Positions 1-5,696 are shown, counted from the stretch's first letter. The stretch is 6,770 bases of DNA from Acidimicrobiaceae bacterium (GCA_030838025.1 JAUTXM010000051.1:1-6770), one strand, 5' to 3'. A program made the numbers and translations. The notes: a model not told the origin generated them from the sequence alone.

Positions 1-317
1 GCCGCGGCGGCGGGGCGGCGGAACTTCGGTCGCGCCGAGCCTCGGCTGCCGGGCCCTTGTGCGGGGGGGTGGGCCGGTAGGCGGCTCGGGTCGGGGCTCG
101 GGTCTGGGTCTGCGGCCCCGCTGGGCCCCGGGTTCGGGGCCCGGCTGGGGACCGGGTTCGGGGCCCGGTCCGGTTCGGGGGGGGCGCCAGAGCTGGGGTT
201 GAGATCGGAGCTGGGCTTTGGACCGGAAGTTCTGCGTGTTCTACGGCCGTGGGCTGGGCGTCCCGGGTTCACGACCTCGCCGCCTGGTTGGTTCTCGTGG
301 CCGCCGTCGTCGGCCAT
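1..317 (-). CDS. Proline-rich, low-complexity protein, N-terminal part (runs off left edge)
   Basis: This reading frame starts at an ATG (315-317) and stays open for 105 codons to the window edge, so the C-terminus is missing. I do not recognise the protein. It begins MADDGGHENQPGG, continues with a basic patch (residues about 24-30), and then becomes a Pro/Ala/Ser/Asp-rich stretch with an 8-residue repeat (RAPNPVPS then RAPNPGPS) followed by DPDPSPDPS. This looks like a disordered linker or N-terminal tail. A purine-rich AAGGGA overlaps the TAA of the upstream oxidoreductase gene, and only 15 nt separate that stop from this ATG, which suggests one operon. Caution: DNA this GC-rich gives long open frames by chance, and a frame on the opposite strand is open here too. 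The operon spacing, the ribosome-binding-like site and the protein-level repeat favour this frame. Confidence 0.55.
   Translation of the reverse strand, partial: MADDGGHENQPGGEVVNPGRPAHGRRTRRTSGPKPSSDLNPSSGAPPEPDRAPNPVPSRAPNPGPSGAADPDPSPDPSRLPAHPPAQGPGSRGSARPKFRRPAAA
128..180. repeat. 24-nt tandem GC-rich repeat inside the proline-rich coding region
   Basis: The 17-nt unit CCGGGTTCGGGGCCCGG occurs at 128-144 and again, identically, at 152-168. A partial third copy (CCGGTTCGGGG) lies at 170-180. The first two copies have a period of 24 nt, or 8 codons, which fits an in-frame protein repeat on the minus strand. Each full unit can fold into a 5-bp hairpin (CCGGG/CCCGG). The plus strand has many G-runs from about 60 to 195, so G-quadruplex formation is possible. 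Confidence 0.75.
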
Positions 318-332
318 TTTGCCGAGAGTCCC

Positions 333-1433
333 TTAGCCCTGGCCGGCCCGCATCGTCCCGGCTGGGGACTGACCGGTGCGCCAATTCGACCCGTTCCCGA
401 GGTGGCCCCCGGGTGGGCCAAGTTGGAAGTCGCCCCCTTCGAAGACCGCCGCGCGGACCCCACGCCGGGCCAGCTCTCGCAGGAACGGGACGGGTTCGTC
501 GATCAGTTCCGCCAACCCCCCGGCGCCCGGTCGAGACAGCCGCCCCTCGGTCGTCCACGCGGCCACGACGGCGGCCACGGTGCCAGTCGCCACTGCGGGA
601 CGGTCCAGAGCTCCGTACACCTCGACGTCGTGACTTGCGCCTCGTTGGCCCCGGACCTCCACTCGAATCGCGCCGAGCATTCCTTCGGGGTGGGGCTTTC
701 TCAGCATGGGGAGCCAGGCCGTGAGGCGATCACGCCGAGTGGCGGCCATGCGCGCCGTGACCCGCTTCACCCCTGGAAAGGCGGGCACGAGTAGGAGAGC
801 GTCAGGGCGGGCCGCCCGGTAGCAGTCGGCACCGCCGATGGGATCGGGGAACCAACACAGCTCTCGGCCCGACCCACCCGGGCGACGCCGCCACACTCCA
901 TCGCGCCAATCGACCGCGGTTTCGGACAATGCGGCGTGGTGCCTGCGAGCGCACGCGGGGCCACCGGTGCCGATGCTGGCCACGTGTACCTCGAGCACCG
1001 TGTCGAACGCAGTCGCTGCGTGGCGGGCTAAAACGCAGCTCAGACCGGGTGCGAACGCCGCCCCGATGACAATGGAGACCGCTCGTTCCCGGGCCTCGGC
1101 GTCGAGCGCCAGTAGCCCTCGGACCTCGTCCATCTCGTCGCACACCGACACCACATGGACACCCCGTTCGAGCGCTACCTCAGCCGCGGCCCGATGGCCC
1201 GACGGCGAGGTGAGGACGAGCACGTCGGCATCCCCCAGAACCTCGGCGGGAGGAGTCCCGCCGGCCCAGGTAACGGTCTCGACCCGAGAAGGACTGTTGA
1301 GGGCATCGGCGATCTCGGCCAGCTTGGCGCGGTCGTGATGGACGAGGACGAGTCGGTCGAGGCCATCGGTAGCTGCCAATTGGCGGGCCGCCCGGATGCC
1401 GACCGCGCCCATCCCGAGCAGGACAGCACGCAT
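333..1433 (-). CDS. Saccharopine-dehydrogenase-like NAD(P)-binding oxidoreductase
   Basis: The 366-residue protein opens with a beta strand and the dinucleotide-binding loop GMGAVG (residues 7-12) of a Rossmann fold. An acidic residue (Asp34) near the end of the second strand may influence the choice of NAD versus NADP. The segment GAAFAPGLSCVLARHA (124-139) is typical of the saccharopine dehydrogenase-like superfamily, where an N-terminal NAD(P) domain is joined to a substrate domain. The substrate cannot be told from sequence; true lysine-pathway activity is not implied. The tail after about residue 330 is Gly-rich and looks like an extension. The ATG lies 3 nt after the TGA of the small membrane-protein gene (TGATCCATG) and has no clear ribosome-binding site, so translational coupling is likely. 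The next gene starts 15 nt after the stop, consistent with a three-gene operon. Confidence 0.85.
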   Translation of the reverse strand: MRAVLLGMGAVGIRAARQLAATDGLDRLVLVHHDRAKLAEIADALNSPSRVETVTWAGGTPPAEVLGDADVLVLTSPSGHRAAAEVALERGVHVVSVCDEMDEVRGLLALDAEARERAVSIVIGAAFAPGLSCVLARHAATAFDTVLEVHVASIGTGGPACARRHHAALSETAVDWRDGVWRRRPGGSGRELCWFPDPIGGADCYRAARPDALLLVPAFPGVKRVTARMAATRRDRLTAWLPMLRKPHPEGMLGAIRVEVRGQRGASHDVEVYGALDRPAVATGTVAAVVAAWTTEGRLSRPGAGGLAELIDEPVPFLRELARRGVRAAVFEGGDFQLGPPGGHLGNGSNWRTGQSPAGTMRAGQG

Positions 1434-1436
1434 GGA

Positions 1437-1610
1437 TCAGCGAAGGTCCGGGCCCGACAGCTCACGCCAGCCGCCCGTCTGCGGCGGCGTGCCACCAGTG
1501 CCACGCAAACGGACGACGGCGGCCACAAACGCAGTGGCTGCAAGGGCCAGCAGGGCACGTCGGAAGGCTCGCACGTGGGACCGGTTGGAATCGAACCAAC
1601 CTTCAGCCAT
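1437..1610 (-). CDS. Small single-pass membrane protein of unknown function (57 residues)
   Basis: A short frame begins at an ATG (1608-1610) and ends with TGA 3 nt before the oxidoreductase start. The product has a polar N-terminus (MAEGWFDSNRSHVRAFRR), a hydrophobic stretch at residues about 19-34 (ALLALAATAFVAAVV), then a soluble tail ending GGWRELSGPDLR. The Arg-rich segment before the helix predicts a cytoplasmic N-terminus and an outward tail. A GAGG motif lies 10 nt before the ATG. A GTG at 1572-1574 is an alternative start and would give 45 residues. The first part of the longer form overlaps a sequence identical to a tRNA T-arm, which makes the start uncertain. The family is not recognised; the hydrophobic helix, tight coupling and composition support a real gene. 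Confidence 0.55.
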   Translation of the reverse strand: MAEGWFDSNRSHVRAFRRALLALAATAFVAAVVRLRGTGGTPPQTGGWRELSGPDLR

Positions 1611-1633
1611 GAGCTGACCGCCTCGATGGCCCC
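1576..1633 (-). other. tRNA-like remnant or mimic: T-arm without a complete cloverleaf
   Basis: Read on the minus strand, GTTGGTTCGATTCCAAC (1585-1601) is a perfect 5-bp T-stem with a canonical 7-nt T-loop. It is followed by CGGTCCC and A, like a 3' acceptor strand and discriminator base. GGGGCC at 1628-1633 can pair with GGTCCC (one G-U pair). Only 26 nt lie between acceptor and T-arm, against about 40 in a normal tRNA, so either the D-arm or the anticodon arm must be missing. A CTCATGG loop with a TCAG/CTGA stem would carry a CAT anticodon. No CCA is encoded. It could be a relic, a recombination scar, or a coincidence inside the small membrane-protein gene. Confidence 0.3.
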
Positions 1634-1642
1634 GCAGTTCCG

Positions 1643-1648
1643 ATGATA
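1643..1648 (-). promoter_or_regulatory. Possible -10 element for the minus-strand operon
   Basis: TATCAT on the minus strand matches five of six positions of a housekeeping -10 box and lies 32 nt before the ATG at 1610, leaving room for a leader of about 25 nt. No good TTGACA-like -35 box is found at the right distance, so the assignment is tentative. Confidence 0.25.
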
Positions 1649-1788
1649 CCGGCTGGTCTCTCGGTTCCCGCGGCGGCCGGTCGACCGTCGATTCACAGAA
1701 GGCCGATCGGCCGGGTCGGCCAGTGGCCCGCATTTGTCCGCCCCTATGGTCCGCCGGTGGGCGAAGTGCCGTCACTAGGGTCGTCGCC

Positions 1789-2790
1789 ATGACCAGCATG
1801 CGGGCGGGCGGCGAGCCGATGCCCATCATCGGGCGGGGAACACGGACTTCACGATTCGGTGTCGGCAAGCGTGAGAGCCACGACGCATCGGCGTTCTACG
1901 AGCAGTTCGTCGCCCCGACCATCTCCGACGACGAGGAAATCCGGACTTGTGCCGTCACCGACACCCTGGTGGTCGGCGACGCCCGCGACATGGCCATCAT
2001 CAGCTCCAAATCGGTGGCCTTGGTGGTGACCTCCCCGCCGTATTTCGCTGGGAAGGACTACGAGGCGGCGTTGGGAACGGGGCACGTTCCCGGTTCGTAC
2101 GTCGAGTACCTGAACATGCTCGGCGACGTGTTCGCCGAGTGCGCCCGCGTCCTCGAGCCGGGTGGGCGCATCGCGGTCAACGTGGCCAACCTGGGCCGCA
2201 AGCCCTACCGGTCCCTAGCCGGCGACGTGACCCGGATCCTCCAGGACCACCTGGGCTTGCTGTTGCGAGGCGAGCTGGTGTGGATCAAGGGCGCGGGAGC
2301 CAACGGGAGCTGCGCGTGGGGGTCCTATGCATCAGCGGCCAACCCGGTACTGCGGGACGTGACCGAGCGGGTGGTGATTGCCAGCAAGGGCCGCTTCGGC
2401 CGAGCCGTGTCGCGGCCGAAGCGACGCGAGCGGGGGCTGCCGTGCGAGAACTCGATCACCCCCGAGCAGTTCCGGGCGTGGACGATCGACACCTGGCGGA
2501 TCGCTCCTGAGCGAGCTACCCGAGTCGGACATCCGGCGCCATTTCCCGTCGAACTGCCGCGCCGGCTCATCGAGCTGTACAGCTACGTCGGGGACCTCGT
2601 GGTGGATCCGTTCATCGGGTCGGCCCAGACGGCGATCGCGTGCTTGCAGAGCGGGCGCCATTACATCGGCTTCGACACTGACGCCGACTACATCGCGCTG
2701 GGCGAGCGGCGCGTGGCCACCGAGCGGCAGCGTTTGGCGGGGATTGCCAGCCAGCTGCCCACCGCAGTCGTGGAGCCGGACCCGACCTAG
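1789..2790 (+). CDS. Beta-class DNA methyltransferase (SPPY type), solitary
   Basis: This enzyme should transfer a methyl group from S-adenosylmethionine to an exocyclic amino group of a base in a specific DNA site. Motif IV (SPPY, 2032-2043) comes first. A variable target-recognition region follows, then motif X (HPAPFPVELP) and motif I (DPFIGSAQT, 2605-2631) near the C-terminus. This order defines the beta class. SPPY is most often seen in N4-cytosine enzymes, whereas N6-adenine enzymes usually have DPPY or NPPY, so N4-cytosine is the better guess. Motif I is unusual: the common form is DPFxGSGxT, and here Ala replaces the second Gly. Starts are possible at GTG 1723, ATG 1789 (AGGG 8 nt upstream, chosen) and ATG 1819; the recognisable protein (SRFGVGKRESHDAS) begins shortly after 1819. 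No restriction endonuclease gene is in the window. Confidence 0.9.
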   Translation: MTSMRAGGEPMPIIGRGTRTSRFGVGKRESHDASAFYEQFVAPTISDDEEIRTCAVTDTLVVGDARDMAIISSKSVALVVTSPPYFAGKDYEAALGTGHVPGSYVEYLNMLGDVFAECARVLEPGGRIAVNVANLGRKPYRSLAGDVTRILQDHLGLLLRGELVWIKGAGANGSCAWGSYASAANPVLRDVTERVVIASKGRFGRAVSRPKRRERGLPCENSITPEQFRAWTIDTWRIAPERATRVGHPAPFPVELPRRLIELYSYVGDLVVDPFIGSAQTAIACLQSGRHYIGFDTDADYIALGERRVATERQRLAGIASQLPTAVVEPDPT

Positions 2791-2831
2791 GGGTTTCGAG
2801 TCGGAGCGGCTTCGCCGACTCCGGGCTCCAC
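2770..2831. terminator. Compound inverted repeat spanning the methyltransferase stop codon
   Basis: GTGGAGC at 2770-2776 pairs with GCTCCAC at 2825-2831, and CGGA (2777-2780) can continue the stem with TCCG (2820-2823) around one bulged G. Nested inside, GAGTCGG (2798-2804) pairs with CCGACTC (2815-2821). The two inner pairings compete for 2820-2821. There is no T-tract. A role in transcription termination or mRNA 3'-end protection is likely but not proven. Confidence 0.5.
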
Positions 2832-2912
2832 ACTCACGGTGGACTTGTCACCGTCAGGCAGAACGGGTCCCCCCAGAACCACACATTGACACCAGATGTG
2901 GCGAGCTGACAG

Positions 2913-2942
2913 CCGGTCGCCGCCCTCTCAGGCGGCGACCGG
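2913..2942. terminator. Perfect 12-bp GC hairpin between convergent genes
   Basis: CCGGTCGCCGCC (2913-2924) pairs perfectly with GGCGGCGACCGG (2931-2942) around the 6-nt loop CTCTCA. It lies between the convergent methyltransferase and barrel-protein genes, 14 nt beyond the stop of the latter. It has no T-tract on either strand, as is common for hairpins at gene ends in actinobacteria. It may serve as a two-way terminator. Confidence 0.65.
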
Positions 2943-2956
2943 ATATTCGAGTCGTG

Positions 2957-3538
2957 TTAGGACCGGGTCGGCGCGCCCGCCGGATGAAACAGGGCATGGA
3001 CCTCATGGAATTCGGGCATGGGCGGCTCCGGGAATCCCAACGCGGCACCTGCGGGAGCGACCCGGTCATTGACGAAGTTGTCTACGTCGGCCTCGGATTC
3101 CCACACCGTGACCAGCTGGATCATGTCCCCCACCGCGCTGGCGACATGGAGGATGCCACCAATCGGAGGCACATCCCGCCAGCCGACGTGGGCCTCGAGC
3201 GCCTTGTAGGCCTCGGCGGGCAGTTCGTCTTCCTCGACCACGCAACCCGGTGTGAGCGGCTTCTCGAGTTGCCAGTTGTACACCGGGTGTATCTCGACCT
3301 CCGGCTGGCCGGCGATTCCAGCTTGGACGACGCCCGGCATGAGTCGAGTCTCCACGAAGGCATTGAAGTCCTCCGGCGCTTCCCAGATGTCGCACACGTT
3401 GAGCTGGTCACCAACGAACCACGACATGTGAAGAAGGCAGCCCACAGGTGCGTTGCCCTCCCAATCAACCGTCTTGCGCACCTCGTCGTAGAGATCCTGA
3501 GCAGCGCCGTCCCAATGCATCCTCATCCGAATGGCCAT
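2957..3538 (-). CDS. Tandem-duplicated dimeric alpha/beta-barrel (ABM-like) protein
   Basis: The 193-residue protein contains two copies of one module. Copy 1 (about residues 16-90) holds GCLLHMSWFVGDQLNVCDIWEA and ends with HPVYNW; copy 2 (about 110-186) holds GGILHVASAVGDMIQLVTVWES and ends with HEVHALF. Both share Gly-x-Leu-His, a GD turn, a V-x-x-x-W strand, an F-rich helix and a closing H-x-V strand. This pattern resembles the dimeric alpha/beta-barrel group (antibiotic-biosynthesis-monooxygenase-like), where two modules usually pair as a dimer; here the fusion could form the barrel within one chain. Function is unknown: members include cofactor-free monooxygenases, heme-degrading enzymes and structural proteins. 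ATG 3538 is chosen over an earlier in-frame start at 3586 because AGGAG lies 9 nt before it. The gene is convergent with the methyltransferase. Confidence 0.85.
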   Translation of the reverse strand: MAIRMRMHWDGAAQDLYDEVRKTVDWEGNAPVGCLLHMSWFVGDQLNVCDIWEAPEDFNAFVETRLMPGVVQAGIAGQPEVEIHPVYNWQLEKPLTPGCVVEEDELPAEAYKALEAHVGWRDVPPIGGILHVASAVGDMIQLVTVWESEADVDNFVNDRVAPAGAALGFPEPPMPEFHEVHALFHPAGAPTRS

Positions 3539-3664
3539 CCGATGTCTCTCCTCTCGTGAACCCGCCCGACCTGACCGTCGTCGCACCTATTCGCCAGGCA
3601 GGCACGATTGGGATCACAAGGATCGACAGATATCCAACGGGCGTGGCCGCGCGGGGAAAGCCGG

Positions 3665-4336
3665 CTAACGAGGATCGTTGCGGTCGAGATTCCAGTGCCG
3701 CACCACGGAACACACCCAATCCGACTCGTTACCGGGGATGTGGCTGACCATAAAACGGCTGATCGTGCGCTGGCCGCCCTCGTGGTCCCCATAGAGCAGG
3801 TCGATGGTCAGTGTTCCGCGTTGGTCGATCACCTCGCCGGTGGCGGAGCGGTCCGGATCCTCCGGCTCGCGGATCGCGGCCTGCCAGAAGCTGATATCGC
3901 CTGGCGGGACGTAGAGGTCTCGTCCCTGGGGCCGGAACTGGTCGATCTCTGGACGGACCAAGCCAGCTCGCCGCTGGTCGATTGCCGCAGTGGGGCTGAG
4001 CGGCAGCACGCCCGGCTCGGTCCGCCAGCCGTGAATAACGGCGAGACCCGAACCGACGTTGCGCAACGACATGGCCAGGTAGACGACCCCATCGCTCGAC
4101 TCGACGACAGCCTGCCCGCCCCCGAGAGCGGCCCAGTGGTCGTCGCCCCATCGAATCTTCTGTTTCGGGTCCTGAAAGCGCGAAGCGAAGAGCACCGGGC
4201 GCAGGCCGACCTGTAGGGCGCGCTCCGCGCTCCGCGCCGCTCGGTTGGCCGACCGGACCGAGTAGAACGTCGCCACCGCCAGCACGAGCGTCCCACCTGC
4301 CGTCGCCAGTGACGAGATCGTCGCCCAGTCGGTCAT
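3665..4336 (-). CDS. N-terminally membrane-anchored protein of unknown function
   Basis: This 223-residue protein starts with one hydrophobic segment (residues about 5-25, including AGGTLVLAVATFYSV). An Arg/Ala-rich amphipathic helix with heptad-like spacing follows (SVRSANRAARSAERALQVG). The rest, from about residue 45, is a soluble domain rich in predicted beta strands with many Trp and Gly residues. The positive charge after the helix predicts that the soluble domain is cytoplasmic. I do not recognise the domain; similar single-helix proteins are frequent uncharacterised genes in actinobacteria. An in-frame TAG lies 12 nt before the ATG, so no longer ATG form is possible. No strong ribosome-binding site is seen. 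It is divergent from the iron-protein gene and shares the 4337-4615 control region; 126 nt separate its stop from the barrel-protein start. Confidence 0.75.
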   Translation of the reverse strand: MTDWATISSLATAGGTLVLAVATFYSVRSANRAARSAERALQVGLRPVLFASRFQDPKQKIRWGDDHWAALGGGQAVVESSDGVVYLAMSLRNVGSGLAVIHGWRTEPGVLPLSPTAAIDQRRAGLVRPEIDQFRPQGRDLYVPPGDISFWQAAIREPEDPDRSATGEVIDQRGTLTIDLLYGDHEGGQRTISRFMVSHIPGNESDWVCSVVRHWNLDRNDPR

Positions 4337-4359
4337 CCCAAGATCAGGCTAGACCGCCT

Positions 4360-4381
4360 CCTTGGTGCATCCTTGGAGCAT
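4360..4381. repeat. 11-nt tandem direct repeat in the divergent promoter region
   Basis: CCTTGGTGCAT (4360-4370) is followed directly by CCTTGGAGCAT (4371-4381), with one mismatch. Eleven base pairs is about one helical turn, the spacing of many tandem binding sites for activator dimers. It lies 24 nt upstream of the membrane-protein start (4336). No regulator can be named. Confidence 0.5.
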
Positions 4382-4416
4382 CACTCCGGCCGAGGGTTGA
4401 GTTGGCCCGGTGTGGA

Positions 4417-4468
4417 GATAACTCCTGCGTCACTTGACGTACAGGTAGTCGACAGAACGGGAGTTATC
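4417..4468. promoter_or_regulatory. Perfect 9-bp inverted repeat with 34-nt spacer (possible operator)
   Basis: GATAACTCC (4417-4425) and GGAGTTATC (4460-4468) are exact reverse complements, and a TTGACG box (4434-4439) lies between them. The arms are more AT-rich than their surroundings. They lie between two divergent genes, which suggests binding of a regulator at two half-sites or a looped structure. The right arm also overlaps a GGGAG that could act as ribosome-binding site for a GTG at 4472. Confidence 0.5.
4428..4439. promoter_or_regulatory. Palindrome CGTCACTTGACG between the larger repeat arms
   Basis: CGTCA and TGACG are perfect 5-bp arms around CT. The palindrome contains the TTGACG that could act as a -35 box and is nested in the 4417-4468 repeat. 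A dimeric repressor bound here would cover that box. This is inference from position only. Confidence 0.35.
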
Positions 4469-4615
4469 GCAGTGGTAACGGCGGAAGGCGACGCGAGGTC
4501 GGGCATCATTTGCCCGGCCTCAGCCCGTGAAACCAGGCAACTATCGGGAGCCAGTCCTCAGGTCTGCACCGATCACCAGGGCGCCGATCCTCAGAAGTCC
4601 GTCGCGCGGCCATCG

Positions 4616-5659
4616 ATGCTCAGGCTTCCGGCGCCTCGCGGCGTGCTCAGCGAATTCGTCTTCGATCACCTTCGCCGTCCGCCCCAGCGGTTGCCCGATC
4701 CTGCTTGGCCTCCTGTGGAGGGCGCCGACGACGAAGACCTTCAGCTGGCCTTGTATTGCTTGTACGAACTCCATTACCGCGGATTCGAGGGCGTAAGTGA
4801 CGAGTGGGAATGGCACGCCAGCTTACTGGCATTTCGGTCGATTCTCGAAGCAGAGTTCCTTGATCGCGTAATCGCGCTCGTGGGCCCGCCGAACCCCGTG
4901 CGCGATGTCGAGGACGATCTCAACACACTTGTCCATGCAGGTGACGGACCGTCGCTTTCGAAGTACATGGCCGAGCGAGGGACGCTCCGGGAGTTCCGGG
5001 AGTTCGCGATCCACCGTTCTGCGTATCAGTTGAAGGAAGCCGACCCGCATAGTTGGGTCATTCCCCGACTACATGGGGAGCCGAAGGCGGCGCTTATCGA
5101 GATCCAAGCCGACGAGTACGGGGGTGGGCGATTCGAGGACATGCACGCCACCCTCTTTGGTGTCACGATGCGGTGCCTGGGACTTGACTCCTCATACGGG
5201 TGCTACCTGGACGAGATTCCGGCAGTCACGTTGGCTACGGTGAACCTTATTTCATTCTTTGGACTGCATCGTCGGTGGCGAGGGGCTCTGGTCGGCCACC
5301 TGGCAGTGTTCGAGATGTCGTCTGTGGTTCCCAATAGTCGTTATAGCCTGGCGCTGCATCGTCTCGGCGTCGATCCTCGAGCGGCGGATTTTTACGACGT
5401 GCACGTCGAAGCCGACGCAGTCCATGAGGTGATTGCCTGCCAGCGCCTCGCAGGCGGATTTGCGGCCCTGGAGCCCGAGCGAGCGGGAGACGTGCTCTTT
5501 GGGGCCCGCTCCATCATGGCGTTGGAACAAGCGTTCACGCTCCACCTCCTTGATTCGTGGTCGGACGGCCGGACGTCGCTCTACCGTCCCCACGACAAAC
5601 TGTCGGTCTTGACGGGCGGCCGCGCCCTCAGCGTGGAGGATGCTCGACGCTCTGCTTAG
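4616..5659 (+). CDS. Heme-oxygenase-like non-heme iron protein (iron-containing redox enzyme family)
   Basis: The 347-residue product matches the helical heme-oxygenase-like iron protein family, whose known members use two irons and O2 to oxidise small molecules. Candidate metal ligands are Glu141, Glu167 (in DEYGGG), Glu174, His177 (DMHATLF) and the helix triad His263-x3-Asp267-x2-His270 (HVEADAVH). The spacings Glu-x9-His and H-x3-D-x2-H equal those I recall for the N-nitrosating enzyme SznF, so a dinuclear site looks complete. Other family-like segments are EWEWHASLLAF (63-73) and FEMSSVVPNSRYS (232-244). The substrate is unknown. ATG 4616 starts just before the recognisable LPAPRG segment but has a weak ribosome-binding site. 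The frame is open further upstream, and GTG 4472 has GGGAG 8 nt before it, which would add 48 poorly codon-biased residues. No partner oxidoreductase gene is adjacent on the same strand. Confidence 0.88.
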   Translation: MLRLPAPRGVLSEFVFDHLRRPPQRLPDPAWPPVEGADDEDLQLALYCLYELHYRGFEGVSDEWEWHASLLAFRSILEAEFLDRVIALVGPPNPVRDVEDDLNTLVHAGDGPSLSKYMAERGTLREFREFAIHRSAYQLKEADPHSWVIPRLHGEPKAALIEIQADEYGGGRFEDMHATLFGVTMRCLGLDSSYGCYLDEIPAVTLATVNLISFFGLHRRWRGALVGHLAVFEMSSVVPNSRYSLALHRLGVDPRAADFYDVHVEADAVHEVIACQRLAGGFAALEPERAGDVLFGARSIMALEQAFTLHLLDSWSDGRTSLYRPHDKLSVLTGGRALSVEDARRSA

Positions 5660-5685
5660 GTCGGGTAATCGCGGGTCGAGTCGAG

Positions 5686-5695
5686 CGGGATCCCG
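5686..5695. repeat. 10-bp palindrome CGGGATCCCG, copy 1
   Basis: This perfect palindrome occurs here and identically at 6080-6089, one on each side of the small 50-residue gene. Such palindromes can occur by chance in GC-rich DNA, so function is uncertain. Confidence 0.35.
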
Positions 5696-5696
5696 G

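Noticed and set aside
1..336. Plus-strand Gly-rich open frame from the left edge to a TAG at 334
   Set aside because: Complement of the proline-rich minus-strand frame. The minus frame has a start, a ribosome-binding-like site and operon spacing, whereas this one has only an open frame.
249..794. Plus-strand frame of 181 codons opposite the oxidoreductase
   Set aside because: Antisense to the oxidoreductase C-terminal region, no family features and no ribosome-binding site.
838..1646. Plus-strand frames opposite the oxidoreductase and small membrane gene
   Set aside because: Composition is that of antisense shadows. The VGIEPTFSHE-like segment is simply the antisense of the T-arm-like sequence.
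1576..1669. A complete tRNA of about 94 nt using GGGAACCG as the 5' acceptor strand
   Set aside because: The acceptor would need a bulged A, and no proper anticodon stem-loop with T33 can be placed in the middle; a normal-length tRNA fails too.
2073..2091. Perfect 7-5-7 inverted repeat GGGAACG/CGTTCCC in the methyltransferase gene
   Set aside because: It lies within coding sequence for a family-like segment (LGTGHVPG) just after motif IV, so codon choice is enough to explain it.
2378..3559. Long plus-strand frame of 393 codons spanning two genes
   Set aside because: It overlaps the well-supported methyltransferase in another frame and then the antisense of the barrel-protein gene; the product is Arg/Ser/Pro-rich with no recognisable motif. 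A GC-rich shadow frame.
3608..4216. Plus-strand frame of 202 codons opposite the membrane-anchored gene
   Set aside because: The opposite strand encodes a protein with a clear N-terminal hydrophobic helix; the plus-strand product has no such organisation.
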